Source of the DNA: Gammaproteobacteria bacterium
GTDB taxonomy: Bacteria > Pseudomonadota > Gammaproteobacteria > Poriferisulfidales > Oxydemutatoraceae
Length of the DNA stretch: 36,724 bases
Reading direction: 5' to 3'
NCBI GenBank assembly: GCA_028817225.1
Contig: JAPPQC010000039.1
Location: forward strand, 1-36,724
The notes beneath the pieces were generated by a model. That model did not search any database. It was not told the origin of the DNA and saw nothing but the letters and a program-made list of their open reading frames with translations. Position numbers and translations under genes: made by a program. How positions within the stretch are numbered: the first letter of the stretch is position 1; every line of letters begins with the position of its first letter. This document shows positions 27,170-36,301 of this stretch, one piece after another.

Positions 27170-27619
27170 TTATGAAAAGTAGGATAGTGTGTTGGTCAGG
27201 AAATAGTTGAAGCGCCATTTCAGGCACAGGGATTCGGGGTGATGACGGGGGGTGTCGGCGGCCATGGGCAGGTTTGGCTGGATAACCTCGGCTTGGCGGG
27301 TGTCGTGGTATGCGCGGATGCGGAAGTGCAGGATGGGTGTCAGGGGTGCGGTCTTGATGTTGCTGAAAAAACTGTACACCAGGTGCATGGTTGTCGTGTA
27401 GCGTGTTCTGCATTCGACGCTCAGCGCGAGGAGGTAGCCGTCGCGGGTGGTGACACGGCCACTGCCCGGCTCGGGGTTGAACTCCCTGCACAGGCGGTTG
27501 AGCAGGTGGTAGTTGCATCCGTACAAGTGCATCAGGCCCGCGAAGTCGGCGGTTGCGCCGGTGCGGCGGGGAGGCGCCGCTGCGCGGGCGGCGGTGTGTT
27601 CCGGTGTCGTTTCGTTCAT
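27170..27619 (-). CDS. DUF1249 (YqiB-family) protein of unknown function
   Basis: This 149-aa soluble protein has the family core GLMHLYGCNYHLLNRLCREFNP, then alternating strands (YTTTMHLVYSFF, LTPILHFRIRAYHDTRQAEVI) and the ending KWRFNYFLTNTLSYF. E. coli YqiB belongs to this family; its function is not established. Here it is the last gene after sdhE-ygfX. Its ATG overlaps the ygfX stop (ATGA), so it is translationally coupled to that gene. Confidence 0.82.
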   Translation of the reverse strand: MNETTPEHTAARAAAPPRRTGATADFAGLMHLYGCNYHLLNRLCREFNPEPGSGRVTTRDGYLLALSVECRTRYTTTMHLVYSFFSNIKTAPLTPILHFRIRAYHDTRQAEVIQPNLPMAADTPRHHPESLCLKWRFNYFLTNTLSYFS

Positions 27620-28170
27620 TGTTCAGTCGGGGTTGTCTGAATCCAGCCGGCCCGCCGGTAGCCGGCGGTGCACAGACAGAGATGCCGGAAGTCTTTCGGC
27701 CTGGCCCTGTCGCCGAAGATGCAAAGCCTGCGGCGGCGGCCATCGCCGGATTGTATGCTCATTTGCAGATAATAGCAAAAGATGTGTTCGACCCGAAATG
27801 CGGCGACCGGCGCCCCGTTGCAGGCCACCACGCCGCGCCCCGGTTCAACGCCGAGCGTGGTCAGCCGCGGACGGCGGGCGGCGCGGCGGCGGTGCAGCGC
27901 GGCGTGAACCAGCACCGCGAGGGCGACAACGGCCTTCACCGCAATTTCCGCCTGCCACAGGCCGATGGCGCACAGCGCCAGACCGTGCATGGCCATCAGT
28001 GAAACCGCAGCAATGCGCGACGGCGCCAACTCAATCCGGGCCGCTTTGCACAGCGAAGATGTTGCGGTGCGCGACGGCGTCTGTTCAGTTCGGCCTGCCT
28101 TGCACAGCGAAGCCGTTGCGGTGTGCGACGGCGCCGGATTAGTCCGGGATGTTTTGCACAGCAAAGCCAC
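27616..28170 (-). CDS. YgfX/CptA-like inner-membrane protein, N-terminus expanded by repeats
   Basis: The core (about 143 aa) resembles YgfX: ARIELAPSRIAAVSL, then two hydrophobic segments (MAMHGLALCAIGLW and VKAVVALAVLVHAAL) with a short loop, a basic RRRAARRPRL stretch, and a C-terminal strand domain with SGDGRRRRLCIFGD. YgfX is the usual partner gene downstream of sdhE and is a small membrane protein linked to division effects or SdhE. The true start is unclear: no ATG lies near the core. I give GTG 28170, which includes two and a half 18-aa repeats; TTG 28029 would start at the core itself. The reading stays open back through sdhE, which I regard as artefact. Confidence 0.6.
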   Translation of the reverse strand: MALLCKTSRTNPAPSHTATASLCKAGRTEQTPSRTATSSLCKAARIELAPSRIAAVSLMAMHGLALCAIGLWQAEIAVKAVVALAVLVHAALHRRRAARRPRLTTLGVEPGRGVVACNGAPVAAFRVEHIFCYYLQMSIQSGDGRRRRLCIFGDRARPKDFRHLCLCTAGYRRAGWIQTTPTEQ

Positions 28171-28213
28171 GGCGTTGCGCGACGACGCCCGCTCAGTCCG
28201 GGCCGCTTTGCAC
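27994..28213. repeat. 54-bp tandem repeat spanning the sdhE-ygfX junction
   Basis: The sequence GCAC recurs at 28048, 28102, 28156 and 28210, bounding three full 54-bp units, with an older degenerate unit at 27994-28047. Each unit carries the sdhE tail and stop again: in-frame stops fall at 28193-28195, 28139-28141, 28085-28087 and 28031-28033, exactly 54 nt apart. In the ygfX frame each unit is 18 open codons (pattern KAARTERASSRNAVALLC). The unit contains both the end of one gene and the beginning of the next. Confidence 0.9.
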
Positions 28214-28438
28214 GATGTGGCGGATAACGCGGTCAACCGCGTCGCCGGTGGCGGTGCGGTGGCCGGTGAGCAGTCGGTAGAGTTCCGGGTCCGGGAATTG
28301 CAATAGTTTTTCAAACGCCGCGCGTTCATCGGCCTCCGCCTTGTCGTAGTGCTGTTCCAGATAACGGAGCATCAGAATATCGAGTTCCCTGGTGCCCCTG
28401 CGACAAAGCCAGTAAAGCCGCTTTCTGCCGGCATTCAC
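28193..28438 (-). CDS. sdhE: FAD assembly factor SdhE
   Basis: SdhE (81 aa, the usual size) promotes covalent attachment of FAD to SdhA. The family motif RGTRELD (residues 14-20, with the conserved RGxRE) and ALKLLQFPDPELYRLLTG-like helical end are present (FEKLLQFPDPELYRLL). The start is GTG 28438; an ATG four bases in is out of frame. It follows sdhB by 49 nt, so it is encoded with its client. The last residues (VQSGPD) and the stop lie in the first unit of the 54-bp repeat. Confidence 0.92.
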   Translation of the reverse strand: MNAGRKRLYWLCRRGTRELDILMLRYLEQHYDKAEADERAAFEKLLQFPDPELYRLLTGHRTATGDAVDRVIRHIVQSGPD

Positions 28439-28487
28439 CGCGCAAAACCGACGAACGGACGCCGCGCGCCGACGAATGGCCGAATCA

Positions 28488-29276
28488 TCAGAAACGGCGC
28501 GCGACGAGGAGTTTCTTGATTTCGGCGATGGCCCTGGCCGGGTTCAGCCCCTTGGGGCAGGCGTCGGCGCAATTCATGATGGTGTGGCAGCGGTAGAGTT
28601 TGAACGGATCCTCAATCTCGTCCAGGCGCTCGCCGGCGGCCTCGTCGCGGCTGTCGGCAATCCAGCGGTAGGCCTGAAGCAGAATCGCCGGCCCCAGGTA
28701 GCGGTCGCCGTTCCACCAGTAACTCGGGCAACTGGTCGAGCAGCACGCGCACAGTATGCACTCCTCCAGCCCGTCGAGTTTGTCGCGGTCCTCGACCGAC
28801 TGAAGCCGCTCGCGGTCCGGCGGCGGCGGCGTCTGCGCGCGCATCCACGGCTTGATGGACGCATACTGCGCGTAGAAGTGCGTCAAATCGGGCACCAAAT
28901 CCTTGATGACCGGCATGTGCGGCAGCGGAAACACCCGCACATCGCCGCGCACATCGCTGATCGCCCGCGTGCACGCCAGCGTGTTGCGCCCGGAGATGTT
29001 CATCGAGCACGACCCGCAAATCCCCTCGCGGCACGAGCGCCGGAAAGTCAGCGTCGAGTCGGTTTCGTTCTTGATCTTGATGAGCGCGTCGAGCACCATC
29101 GGTCCGCAATCGTCGAGGTCCACCTCGTAGGTGTCGGTGCGCGGATTCTCGCCGCTGCCGGCGTCGTAGCGGTACACGACAAAACGCCGGATGCGCCCGC
29201 CGCGCGACGCGCCGCCGGCGGCGTAATAGCGCCCCTTCCTGACAATGGAATTGGCCGGTAATCTGAATTGAGCCAT
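28488..29276 (-). CDS. sdhB: Succinate dehydrogenase iron-sulfur subunit
   Basis: SdhB (262 aa) passes electrons from SdhA FAD to ubiquinone through three clusters. The [2Fe-2S] site is [13 protein letters not shown] with a later NTLAC, the [4Fe-4S] site is [12 protein letters not shown], and the [3Fe-4S] site is [17 protein letters not shown]. The protein is peripheral on the inner membrane. It lies 47 nt after sdhA in the order sdhC-D-A-B. Confidence 0.96.
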   Translation of the reverse strand: MAQFRLPANSIVRKGRYYAAGGASRGGRIRRFVVYRYDAGSGENPRTDTYEVDLDDCGPMVLDALIKIKNETDSTLTFRRSCREGICGSCSMNISGRNTLACTRAISDVRGDVRVFPLPHMPVIKDLVPDLTHFYAQYASIKPWMRAQTPPPPDRERLQSVEDRDKLDGLEECILCACCSTSCPSYWWNGDRYLGPAILLQAYRWIADSRDEAAGERLDEIEDPFKLYRCHTIMNCADACPKGLNPARAIAEIKKLLVARRF

Positions 29277-29323
29277 GGTGTTCTCCGGTGCAAAGCCTGC
29301 CGCCGCCGATTGTACGACAGATG

Positions 29324-31120
29324 TCAGTAAACCCTCGCTTTCGGCGGAATCACCTCCACCTCGTCGGTCAGCGTGCGCAAATGCACCGGGCGGTAGTGTA
29401 TCCCGACATCGCCGGACGCCTCGTCAAAACGCAGCAGCGTGTGTTTCATCCAGTTGTCATCGTCGCGTTCGGGGTAGTCGTCGCGCGCATGCGCGCCGCG
29501 GCTCTCCAGCCGGTTCAGCGCGCCCGCCACCGTGCACACCGCCTGCGGCAGCAGGTTGGCGAGTTCCAGCGTCTCCACCAGGTCGGTGTTCCAGATCAGC
29601 GAACGGTCGGCCACCCGCACCCGCGAGAAGCGCGCATGCACATCGCGCACCCGCGCCAGCCCCTCCTCCAGGTTGTCGCCGGTGCGAAACACCGCCGCGT
29701 AGGTCTGCATGATCTTCTGCATCTCAAGGCGCAGCGCCGCCGTCGGCTGGTCGCCGTCGGCGTGGCGGATGCGGTCGAAGCGCTCGAGAATGCGCTCGAC
29801 CGACGCCGCCGGCACCGGCGGCGCCTTGCCGCCCTTCGCCCCCAGCAGCGCGGCGGCGCGCCTTGCGGCGGCGCGCCCGAACACAATCAAATCCAGCAGC
29901 GAATTCGAGCCGAGGCGGTTGGCGCCGTGCACCGACACGCACGCCGCCTCGCCGATGGCCATCAGCCCGGGCACGACATCGTCGGGGTTGCCGTTTCTCA
30001 GCTGAATGACCTCGCCGTGGTAATTCGTCGGAATGCCGCCCATGTTGTAGTGCACCGTCGGCAGCACCGGAATCGGCTCCTTCGTCACATCCACGCCGGC
30101 GAAAATCCGCGCCGACTCCGAAATGCCGGGCAGGCGCTTTTCAATGACTTCGGGGCCGAGGTGCTCAAGGTGCAGGTGAATGTGGTCTTGCTGCGGGCCG
30201 ACGCCGCGCCCTTCGTTGATCTCGAGGGTCATCGAGCGGCTGACGACATCGCGCGACGCGAGGTCCTTCGCATTCGGCGCGTAGCGCTCCATGAAACGCT
30301 CGCCCGCGGCGTTCGTCAGGTAGCCGCCCTCGCCGCGCACGCCCTCGGTAATCAGGCAGCCGGCGCCGTAGATGCCGGTCGGGTGGAACTGCACGAATTC
30401 AAGGTCTTGCAGCGGCAGCCCGGCGCGCAGCACCATGCCGTTGCCGTCGCCGGTGCAGGTGTGCGCCGAAGTGCACGAGAAATAGGCGCGCCCGTAACCG
30501 CCGGTGGCCAGCAGCACGATGCGCGCGCGAAACAGATGCAGTTTGCCGGTCGCCAGATCCCACGCGACAACGCCGGCGCACGCGCCGTTGTCGTCCATCA
30601 CCAGGTCGAGGGCGAAGTACTCGACAAAAAACCCGGCGTTGTGCTTCAGCGACTGCTGGTAGAGCGTGTGCAGAATCGCGTGGCCGGTGCGGTCGGCGGC
30701 GGCGCAGGTGCGCTGCGCGATGCCCTTGCCGTAGCGCGTCGTCATGCCGCCGAAGGGCCGCTGGTAGATGCGCCCGCTGCCGGTCCTGGAAAACGGCACG
30801 CCGTAGTGCTCGAGTTCGATGATGGACGCCGCCGCCTCCTTGCACATGTACTCGATGGCGTCCTGGTCGCCGAGCCAGTCGCTGCCCTTGACGGTGTCGT
30901 ACATGTGCCAGCGCCAGTCGTCCTCGCCCATGTTGCCGAGCGCCGCGCTGATGCCGCCCTGCGCGGCGACGGTGTGGCTGCGCGTCGGAAAAACCTTGGT
31001 GATGCAGGCCGTCTTCAGCCCCTCCTGCGCCATGCCGAAAACGGCGCGCAAGCCGGCGCCGCCGGCGCCGACGACGACGACATCAACAACATGCTCCTCC
31101 AGATCGTACGCTTTCGCCAT
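29324..31120 (-). CDS. sdhA: Succinate dehydrogenase flavoprotein subunit
   Basis: SdhA (598 aa) oxidizes succinate to fumarate. The dinucleotide motif [15 protein letters not shown] is at about 15-29, and [17 protein letters not shown] includes the histidine that binds FAD covalently. The substrate region [13 protein letters not shown] and the [21 protein letters not shown] segment follow, with [12 protein letters not shown] and [18 protein letters not shown] further on. It starts 14 nt after sdhD. Confidence 0.97.
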   Translation of the reverse strand: MAKAYDLEEHVVDVVVVGAGGAGLRAVFGMAQEGLKTACITKVFPTRSHTVAAQGGISAALGNMGEDDWRWHMYDTVKGSDWLGDQDAIEYMCKEAAASIIELEHYGVPFSRTGSGRIYQRPFGGMTTRYGKGIAQRTCAAADRTGHAILHTLYQQSLKHNAGFFVEYFALDLVMDDNGACAGVVAWDLATGKLHLFRARIVLLATGGYGRAYFSCTSAHTCTGDGNGMVLRAGLPLQDLEFVQFHPTGIYGAGCLITEGVRGEGGYLTNAAGERFMERYAPNAKDLASRDVVSRSMTLEINEGRGVGPQQDHIHLHLEHLGPEVIEKRLPGISESARIFAGVDVTKEPIPVLPTVHYNMGGIPTNYHGEVIQLRNGNPDDVVPGLMAIGEAACVSVHGANRLGSNSLLDLIVFGRAAARRAAALLGAKGGKAPPVPAASVERILERFDRIRHADGDQPTAALRLEMQKIMQTYAAVFRTGDNLEEGLARVRDVHARFSRVRVADRSLIWNTDLVETLELANLLPQAVCTVAGALNRLESRGAHARDDYPERDDDNWMKHTLLRFDEASGDVGIHYRPVHLRTLTDEVEVIPPKARVY

Positions 31121-31134
31121 GGCGACGCCCGCGA

Positions 31135-31512
31135 CTAGCGGAAGGCGATGCCGACGACGGCGGCGACGGCGGCGACGGCGAGCAGCAGCACGGCGAAGTC
31201 AACCAGCACGATGGCCGCGACCTTGAGCCACGCCAGATGAACGTAGTCCTCGACGATGATGCGCAGCCCCAGTTCCATGTGCCAGAAAACGACAATCAGC
31301 AGCGCAATCAGCAACACCGAAACCACCGGCTTTTGCAGCCACGCGACCAGCCCGGCGTGGCTCAAATCGGGCAGCATCGCGACCGAAAACGCGCCCCACA
31401 GCACCAGCGGCACCAGAAACACCGAAGTCAGCCGCTGCGCCCACCAGTGGCCGGTGCCCTCTTTGGCCGCGCCCAGCCCGCGCGCCTGCGACAGCGGCGT
31501 GCGCAGACTCAC
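31135..31512 (-). CDS. sdhD: Succinate dehydrogenase membrane anchor subunit
   Basis: SdhD (125 aa) has three membrane helices (about 28-50, 57-80 and 95-122 by hydrophobicity). [16 protein letters not shown] is the family N-terminus. [17 protein letters not shown] holds the heme b histidine and the Asp-Tyr pair associated with ubiquinone. I use GTG 31512, which overlaps the sdhC stop (GTGA); a longer start at 31587 would run inside sdhC. Confidence 0.9.
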   Translation of the reverse strand: MSLRTPLSQARGLGAAKEGTGHWWAQRLTSVFLVPLVLWGAFSVAMLPDLSHAGLVAWLQKPVVSVLLIALLIVVFWHMELGLRIIVEDYVHLAWLKVAAIVLVDFAVLLLAVAAVAAVVGIAFR

Positions 31513-31910
31513 GCCGGCATCCCCCGAACCCACAACGCGGCAAACCAGGTCAGCGCCGTCAGCGCCAGCGCGCCGGCGGCGGTCCACAGCGAGGTGCGAA
31601 ACGCCACCGCCGCGTCAAAACCGAAACCGGCGTCCCAGAACAGATGGCGAATGCCGTTGCACAGATGGAAATACAGCGCGCCCGTCCACAGCGCCAGCAG
31701 CACCTGCCCCCACCACGCCGCCAGCAGCGCGCGAAGTTGCTCGTAGGCCGCGGCGTCGGCGGCGGCGGCCACCAGAACCACCGTCAGCGGCGCCATGCCG
31801 AACGCCAGAATCACGCCGGTGAAACGGTGCAGAATGGACAACAGCGCCGTCAGCGGCAGGCGGTACACCTGCAGGTGCGGCGACAGCGGCCTGGAATCGG
31901 GTCGGGACAT
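31509..31910 (-). CDS. sdhC: Succinate dehydrogenase cytochrome b556 subunit
   Basis: SdhC (133 aa) is the first gene of the sdh operon. RPLSPHLQVYRLP and LLSILHRFTGVIL mark the quinone-binding N-terminus, and HLCNGIRHLFWD carries the heme b histidine. Three hydrophobic segments follow the family plan. The ATG has no Shine-Dalgarno sequence and lies about 18 nt after the predicted transcription start. Confidence 0.93.
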   Translation of the reverse strand: MSRPDSRPLSPHLQVYRLPLTALLSILHRFTGVILAFGMAPLTVVLVAAAADAAAYEQLRALLAAWWGQVLLALWTGALYFHLCNGIRHLFWDAGFGFDAAVAFRTSLWTAAGALALTALTWFAALWVRGMPA

Positions 31911-31934
31911 CGGCGGCGCTCTCGGTAAAGCGCG

Positions 31935-31964
31935 ATTCTAAACCATCCGCGCGGCGATAAACAA
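31935..31964 (-). promoter_or_regulatory. Promoter of the sdhCDAB-sdhE-ygfX operon
   Basis: On the minus strand TTGTTT (31964-31959), an 18-bp spacer and TAGAAT (31940-31935) precede sdhC, giving a start near 31928. It is the only good hexamer pair in the 78-nt gap between dnaE and sdhC. Confidence 0.55.
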
Positions 31965-31988
31965 CCGCGCCGCGAACGCGCCCCGCCG

Positions 31989-34900
31989 TCAGTAACTGAA
32001 CGCGACCCGTTCGACGCCGTCAATGCGGCGCAGGCGGCACAGCATCTCCTCGCACGGGCGCACCTTCCAGGCGTCGCCGAAGCGCAGGCGCGTGGCCGCC
32101 TCGGCGGTTCGCAGCGAGACGATGACCGGGCAGCCGCCCTGCTCGACGAAAGGCGACAGCGATTCCTCAAGCCGCCCGGCGAGGCGCTCGTCCGCGCCGG
32201 CGCCGGCGCGGATGCTGATCTGCACATTCTTCGAGAAACGCTTGCGCGCCTGGTCGAGCGTCAGGATGGTGCGCGTGCGCCAGCGGCTGATTTCGCGGGT
32301 GTTGTCGTAGGTGTTGCGGTACACCTCGACGACGACGATGTCGTCGTGCGACAGCATGTCGGCGTAGTTGGCGTAGTCCTTGTCGAACAGCGCCAGTTCA
32401 AGCCGCCCGCTGCCGTCGTCGAGCGTGAAGAACGCGGCCTTGCCCTGGCGCGTGTAGCGCACGCGCATGTTCATGATGACGCCGGACAGCCACAGCGTCT
32501 TGCTCTCGCCGGCGTTGTTCGCCGACGCATCGCCGGTGAGGCGTTTCACCTCGTGCAGGTTCATGTCGGTCATGCTCTTCAGTTCGCCGTCGTACCACGA
32601 CGCCGGGTGGTCGGTCAGGTAGAGGCCGAGGCTGTCGCGCTCCATCTTCAGCAGTTGCTCGCGGCTGATGCGCTCGGCGGTGTCGAGCGGCGGCCCGTCG
32701 CCGTCCTTCGGCGGCTCGCCGAACAGGTCGTTCTGCCCGGTGCTGCGGTCGTTCGCCTGCTGCTCGGCCAGCGCGTAGATGCGCGGCAGGTGGTGCAGCA
32801 TCGCGCCGCGGTCGCGCTCGACGGAATCGAAGGTGCCGGAACGAATCAGCGTCTCCAGCAGGGGTTTGCCGATGGTCGGCACCAGGCGCGCGCAGAAATC
32901 GCGCAGCGACGAAAAGGCGCCGCCGGCGCGGCGCTCGCCGACGATGGTCTCGACGGCGGCGGCGCCGACATTGCGTATCGCGCCCATGCCGTAGAGGATG
33001 CCGCCGCCGTCCACCTCGGCGAAGCCGTGTTCCGAGCGGTTGATGTCGGGCGGCTCGACCTCAAGCCCCATCAGGCGGCACTCGCCGATCAGATAGACGA
33101 TCTTGTCGGTGTCGTCCATGTCGGCGGACATCACCGCCGCCATGAACGCGCCCGGGTGGTTGGCCTTGAGCCACGCGGTCTGGTAGGCGAGCAGCGCGTA
33201 GGCCACCGAGTGCGACTTGTTGAAGCCGTAGTCGGCGAACTTCTCCATCAGGTCGAAGATGTGCGTGGCGGTCTGTTTGTTCACGCCGCGCGCCACCGCG
33301 CCCTTGACGAACACCGCGCGCTGCTCGGCCATTTCCCTGGTGTCTTTCTTGCCCATCGCGCGGCGCAGGATGTCGGCGGCGCCGAGCGTGTAACCGGCGA
33401 GCACGCGCGCAATCTGCATCACCTGCTCCTGGTAGAGAATGACGCCGTAGGTCGGCTCGAGGATGGGTTTGATGTCGGGGTGCGGAAAACGGATGCGCGC
33501 GGTGTCGTGCTTGCGTTCGGCGTATTCGTCGCTCATGCCGGATTGCAGCGGCCCCGGGCGGTAAAGCGCGACCAGCGCGACGATGTCGTTGAAATGGTCG
33601 GGCTTCAGGTTTTTCATCAGCCGCCGGATGCCCTCGGATTCCAGCTGGAAGATGGCGGCGGTGTCGCCCTCGCGCAGCAGTTTGTACACCTTGGCGTCGT
33701 CGAGCGGGATGCGCGCGATGTCAATGTCGGCGGCGCCGCGCTGGCGCAGGTGGGCGACGGCGCGGGCGATGACCGTCAGCGTCTTCAGGCCGAGGAAGTC
33801 GAACTTGACGAGGCCGATCTTCTCGATGTCCTTCATGTCGAACTGCGTCACCGCGTTGCGGCTGCCGGGTTCGCAGTAGAGCGCGGTGTAGTCCTCCGCC
33901 GGCGTCGGCGAGATGACGACGCCGCCGGCGTGCCGGCCCGGGTTGCGCGCGAGGCCCTCGAGTTTACGGGCGTCGTCGAGAATCTGGCGCACATCGTTGT
34001 CGTCGCGGCGCCATTCGGTCAGTTCCTTTGACTGCGTCAGCGCCTCGTCGAGCGTGATGTTCAGGTGGTTGGGTATCAGTTTGGCGATGCGGTCCACAAA
34101 GCCGTAGGAATGCCCCAGCACGCGCCCCACATCGCGCACCGCCGCCTTCGCGCCGAGGCTGCCGAAAGTGATAATCTGGCTGACGCGGTCGCGCCCGTAG
34201 CGCTCGACGACATACTGGATGACGCGGTCGCGCCCTTCAATGCAGAAGTCCACATCAAAGTCGGGCATTGAAATGCGCTCCGGGTTCAGGAAACGCTCGA
34301 ACAGCAGGTCGTAATGTATCGGGTCGAGTTCGGTGATGCCGAGCGCCCACGCCACCAGCGAACCGGCGCCCGAGCCGCGCCCCGGCCCGACCGGAATGCC
34401 CTCGCGCTTCGCCCACGCGATGAAGTCGGCGACAATCAGGAAGTAACTCTCGTAGCCCATGTTGGCGATGATCTCCAGTTCGGAGGCGAGCCGCCGGTGG
34501 TATTGTTCGTGCGCCGGCGGTTCAACGCCGGCGAGCCGCCGTTCCAGCCCGGCGCGCGCGTCGGCGGTGATCTTGCCGGCGGCGGTGTCGCCGTCGGGCA
34601 GCGGGAATTCCGGCAGCAGCGTCCTGCCGAATTCCAGTTCCAGCGTGCAGCGCGTCGCGATCTCGACGGTGTTTTCAAGCGCGCTCGGCACATCGCCGAA
34701 CAACGCCGCCATCTCTTCGGCGCTTTTCAGGTACTGCTCCGGGCTGTAACGCCGCGGGCGGCGCTTGTCGGCCAGGATGTGGCCCTGGCTGATGCAGACC
34801 TTGGCCTCGTGCGACTCGAAATCGTCGCGCTTCAGAAAGCGCACATCGTTCGTCGCGACCACCGGCAGCGCCGCCTTTGACGCCAGCGCCAGCGCGCTTT

Positions 34901-35447
34901 TCAGATACTCCTTCTCGCCCTCGCGCCCGGTGTTGTGCAACTCAATGTAGTAGCGGTCGGCGAACAGCCCGCTCCAGAAAGACAGCGCGCGGTCGAGGCG
35001 CTTGCTCTCGCCGTTCGCCAGCGCCTTGCCGATGTCGCCGCGCACGCCGCCCGACAGCGCAATCAGGCCCTCGTTGCAGTCTTCAAGCCAGTCGCGCAGG
35101 ATGTGCGGCGTGTCGTGTTCCTGCCCTTCAATGTAGGCGCGGCTGACCAGCCGCGTGAGGTTGTGGTAGCCGCGCTCGTCGCCGCACAGCAGCACGATTT
35201 CGTCGTCGGCGCCGTTGGCATCGTCGGCGCGCACATGCAGTTCGCAGCCGATGACGGGTTTGATGCCGTGCTCGATCGCCGCGCGGTAGAACTTGATGGC
35301 GGCGAACAGGTTGTTGAGGTCGGTCAGCGCCACCGCCGGCGTCGCGCGGCGCGCCGTTTCCTCCATCAACTCGGGGATGCGCAGCAGGCCGTCGCTGATG
35401 GAGTAGCCGGTGTGCAGGTGCAGGTGGACGAACGGCGGCGTTTTCAT
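31989..35447 (-). CDS. dnaE: DNA polymerase III alpha subunit
   Basis: DnaE (1152 aa; E. coli 1160) is the replicative polymerase. The N-terminal PHP domain begins VHLHLHTGYSISDG. The palm holds GPGRGSGAGSLVAWALGIT and the catalytic aspartates in PDFDVDFCIEGRD. The GRHAGGVVISP and YRPGPLQSGM motifs follow, then MGKKDTREMAEQR and the helix-hairpin-helix and OB-fold regions (LWLSGVIMNMRVRYTRQG). It lies 13 nt after rnhB, the common rnhB-dnaE order; accA is not next to it here but ten kilobases away. Confidence 0.97.
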   Translation of the reverse strand: MKTPPFVHLHLHTGYSISDGLLRIPELMEETARRATPAVALTDLNNLFAAIKFYRAAIEHGIKPVIGCELHVRADDANGADDEIVLLCGDERGYHNLTRLVSRAYIEGQEHDTPHILRDWLEDCNEGLIALSGGVRGDIGKALANGESKRLDRALSFWSGLFADRYYIELHNTGREGEKEYLKSALALASKAALPVVATNDVRFLKRDDFESHEAKVCISQGHILADKRRPRRYSPEQYLKSAEEMAALFGDVPSALENTVEIATRCTLELEFGRTLLPEFPLPDGDTAAGKITADARAGLERRLAGVEPPAHEQYHRRLASELEIIANMGYESYFLIVADFIAWAKREGIPVGPGRGSGAGSLVAWALGITELDPIHYDLLFERFLNPERISMPDFDVDFCIEGRDRVIQYVVERYGRDRVSQIITFGSLGAKAAVRDVGRVLGHSYGFVDRIAKLIPNHLNITLDEALTQSKELTEWRRDDNDVRQILDDARKLEGLARNPGRHAGGVVISPTPAEDYTALYCEPGSRNAVTQFDMKDIEKIGLVKFDFLGLKTLTVIARAVAHLRQRGAADIDIARIPLDDAKVYKLLREGDTAAIFQLESEGIRRLMKNLKPDHFNDIVALVALYRPGPLQSGMSDEYAERKHDTARIRFPHPDIKPILEPTYGVILYQEQVMQIARVLAGYTLGAADILRRAMGKKDTREMAEQRAVFVKGAVARGVNKQTATHIFDLMEKFADYGFNKSHSVAYALLAYQTAWLKANHPGAFMAAVMSADMDDTDKIVYLIGECRLMGLEVEPPDINRSEHGFAEVDGGGILYGMGAIRNVGAAAVETIVGERRAGGAFSSLRDFCARLVPTIGKPLLETLIRSGTFDSVERDRGAMLHHLPRIYALAEQQANDRSTGQNDLFGEPPKDGDGPPLDTAERISREQLLKMERDSLGLYLTDHPASWYDGELKSMTDMNLHEVKRLTGDASANNAGESKTLWLSGVIMNMRVRYTRQGKAAFFTLDDGSGRLELALFDKDYANYADMLSHDDIVVVEVYRNTYDNTREISRWRTRTILTLDQARKRFSKNVQISIRAGAGADERLAGRLEESLSPFVEQGGCPVIVSLRTAEAATRLRFGDAWKVRPCEEMLCRLRRIDGVERVAFSY

Positions 35448-35460
35448 CGCGGCGTCTTCA

Positions 35461-36174
35461 TTATTTGAGCAGGCGCTGCTGCCGGCGCCGTTGCGGGGAC
35501 GGTTGCGGGGACGGTTGCAAGGATTGTTTGGACGATGGCTGCGCGAGCGTTTCCCGGACGCCGCGGTAGCGTTTGCGGTGAATGTCGCAGGCGCCGTGGG
35601 TTTGCAGCGCGCGCAGGTGTTCGGGCGTGCCGTAGCCCTTGTGCGCGGCGAAATTCCACGCCGGGTAGGACGAATGCAGGCGCACCATGCGGCGGTCGCG
35701 CTCGGTCTTCGCCAGGATGGAGGCCGCCGAAATGCAGCCGACGCGGGCGTCTCCGCCGATAATGGCGCAGCACGCGACGGCGGTGTCGGGGCGCCGGTTG
35801 CCGTCTATCAGCACCAGTTGCGGCGCCACCTTCAGGCCGCGCAGCGCGCGCGCCATCGCCAGCAGCGTCGCGTTCAGGATGTTCAGTTCAAAGATTTCGC
35901 CGACATCGGCGCTCGCCACCGACCACGCCAGCGCGTCGCGCTTGATGGCGCCGGCAAGCGTTTGTCTTTGTTCGGCGCTGAGGGTCTTGGAGTCGGCGCA
36001 GCCGTCCACCGGGCGCTTCGGGTCGAGCACCACCGCCGCCGCGACCACCGGCCCGGCGAGCGCGCCCCTGCCCGCCTCGTCCACGCCGGCGACAAGACGC
36101 CGCCCGAAGTCCGGCAGGCGCGCGCCGGCGGCGATGAGTGTCGGCCAGGCCGGGTTGGCGGATGTCGTCGTCAC
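35461..36174 (-). CDS. rnhB: Ribonuclease HII
   Basis: RnhB (237 aa) cuts RNA and single ribonucleotides in DNA duplexes. Catalytic motifs are GVDEAGRGALAGPV, DSKTLS, LIDGN and the SILAKTERDRRM helix, ending with YPAWNFAAHKGYGTPEH. GTG 36174 is the best start: it lies 7 nt after a TAAAAT box and has no Shine-Dalgarno sequence. The C-terminus runs past the usual end into a glutamine-, proline- and arginine-rich tail (QPSPQPSPQRRRQQR) made by a 12-bp repeat. Confidence 0.92.
   Translation of the reverse strand: MTTTSANPAWPTLIAAGARLPDFGRRLVAGVDEAGRGALAGPVVAAAVVLDPKRPVDGCADSKTLSAEQRQTLAGAIKRDALAWSVASADVGEIFELNILNATLLAMARALRGLKVAPQLVLIDGNRRPDTAVACCAIIGGDARVGCISAASILAKTERDRRMVRLHSSYPAWNFAAHKGYGTPEHLRALQTHGACDIHRKRYRGVRETLAQPSSKQSLQPSPQPSPQRRRQQRLLK
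35488..35523. repeat. Three 12-bp tandem units in the rnhB 3' end
   Basis: Units at 35488-35499, 35500-35511 and 35512-35523 share CGGTTGCGGGGA with few changes. They encode the QPSP repeats of the RnhB tail and keep the frame. Confidence 0.75.
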
Positions 36175-36181
36175 GGGAGTG

Positions 36182-36187
36182 ATTTTA
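36182..36187 (-). promoter_or_regulatory. TAAAAT -10 box of rnhB (likely leaderless)
   Basis: On the minus strand TAAAAT ends 7 nt before GTG 36174, so transcription would start at or next to the start codon. No -35 is obvious. The same TGTAAAAT string occurs upstream of the cytochrome c4 gene. Confidence 0.4.
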
Positions 36188-36199
36188 CACCCGACCCCG

Positions 36200-36205
36200 T
36201 ATAAT
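36200..36205 (+). promoter_or_regulatory. TATAAT -10 box upstream of the NTF2-like gene
   Basis: TATAAT lies 9 nt before an in-frame ATG at 36215 and 96 nt before the Shine-Dalgarno-led ATG at 36302. The sequence from box to ATG (TATAAT, short spacer, CCAATG) closely matches that of ibaG. Confidence 0.45.
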
Positions 36206-36301
36206 GCCGCGCCAATGCCGCGCCCACGCCGCATTGATGCGACAAGGGCGGCGGCGCGACACATCAACACACAACCCAACACACGGTTTCGGGAGGCCGA
36301 C

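Noticed and set aside
27513..28306. Plus-strand frames with 18-residue repeats across 27.5-28.3 kb
   Set aside because: Any strand and frame of a 54-bp repeat gives 18-residue repeats; SdhE, YgfX and DUF1249 on the minus strand explain the region.
28171..28329. ygfX start at ATG 28329, inside sdhE
   Set aside because: It would overlap most of sdhE and adds only repeat-derived and out-of-phase residues before the recognisable core.
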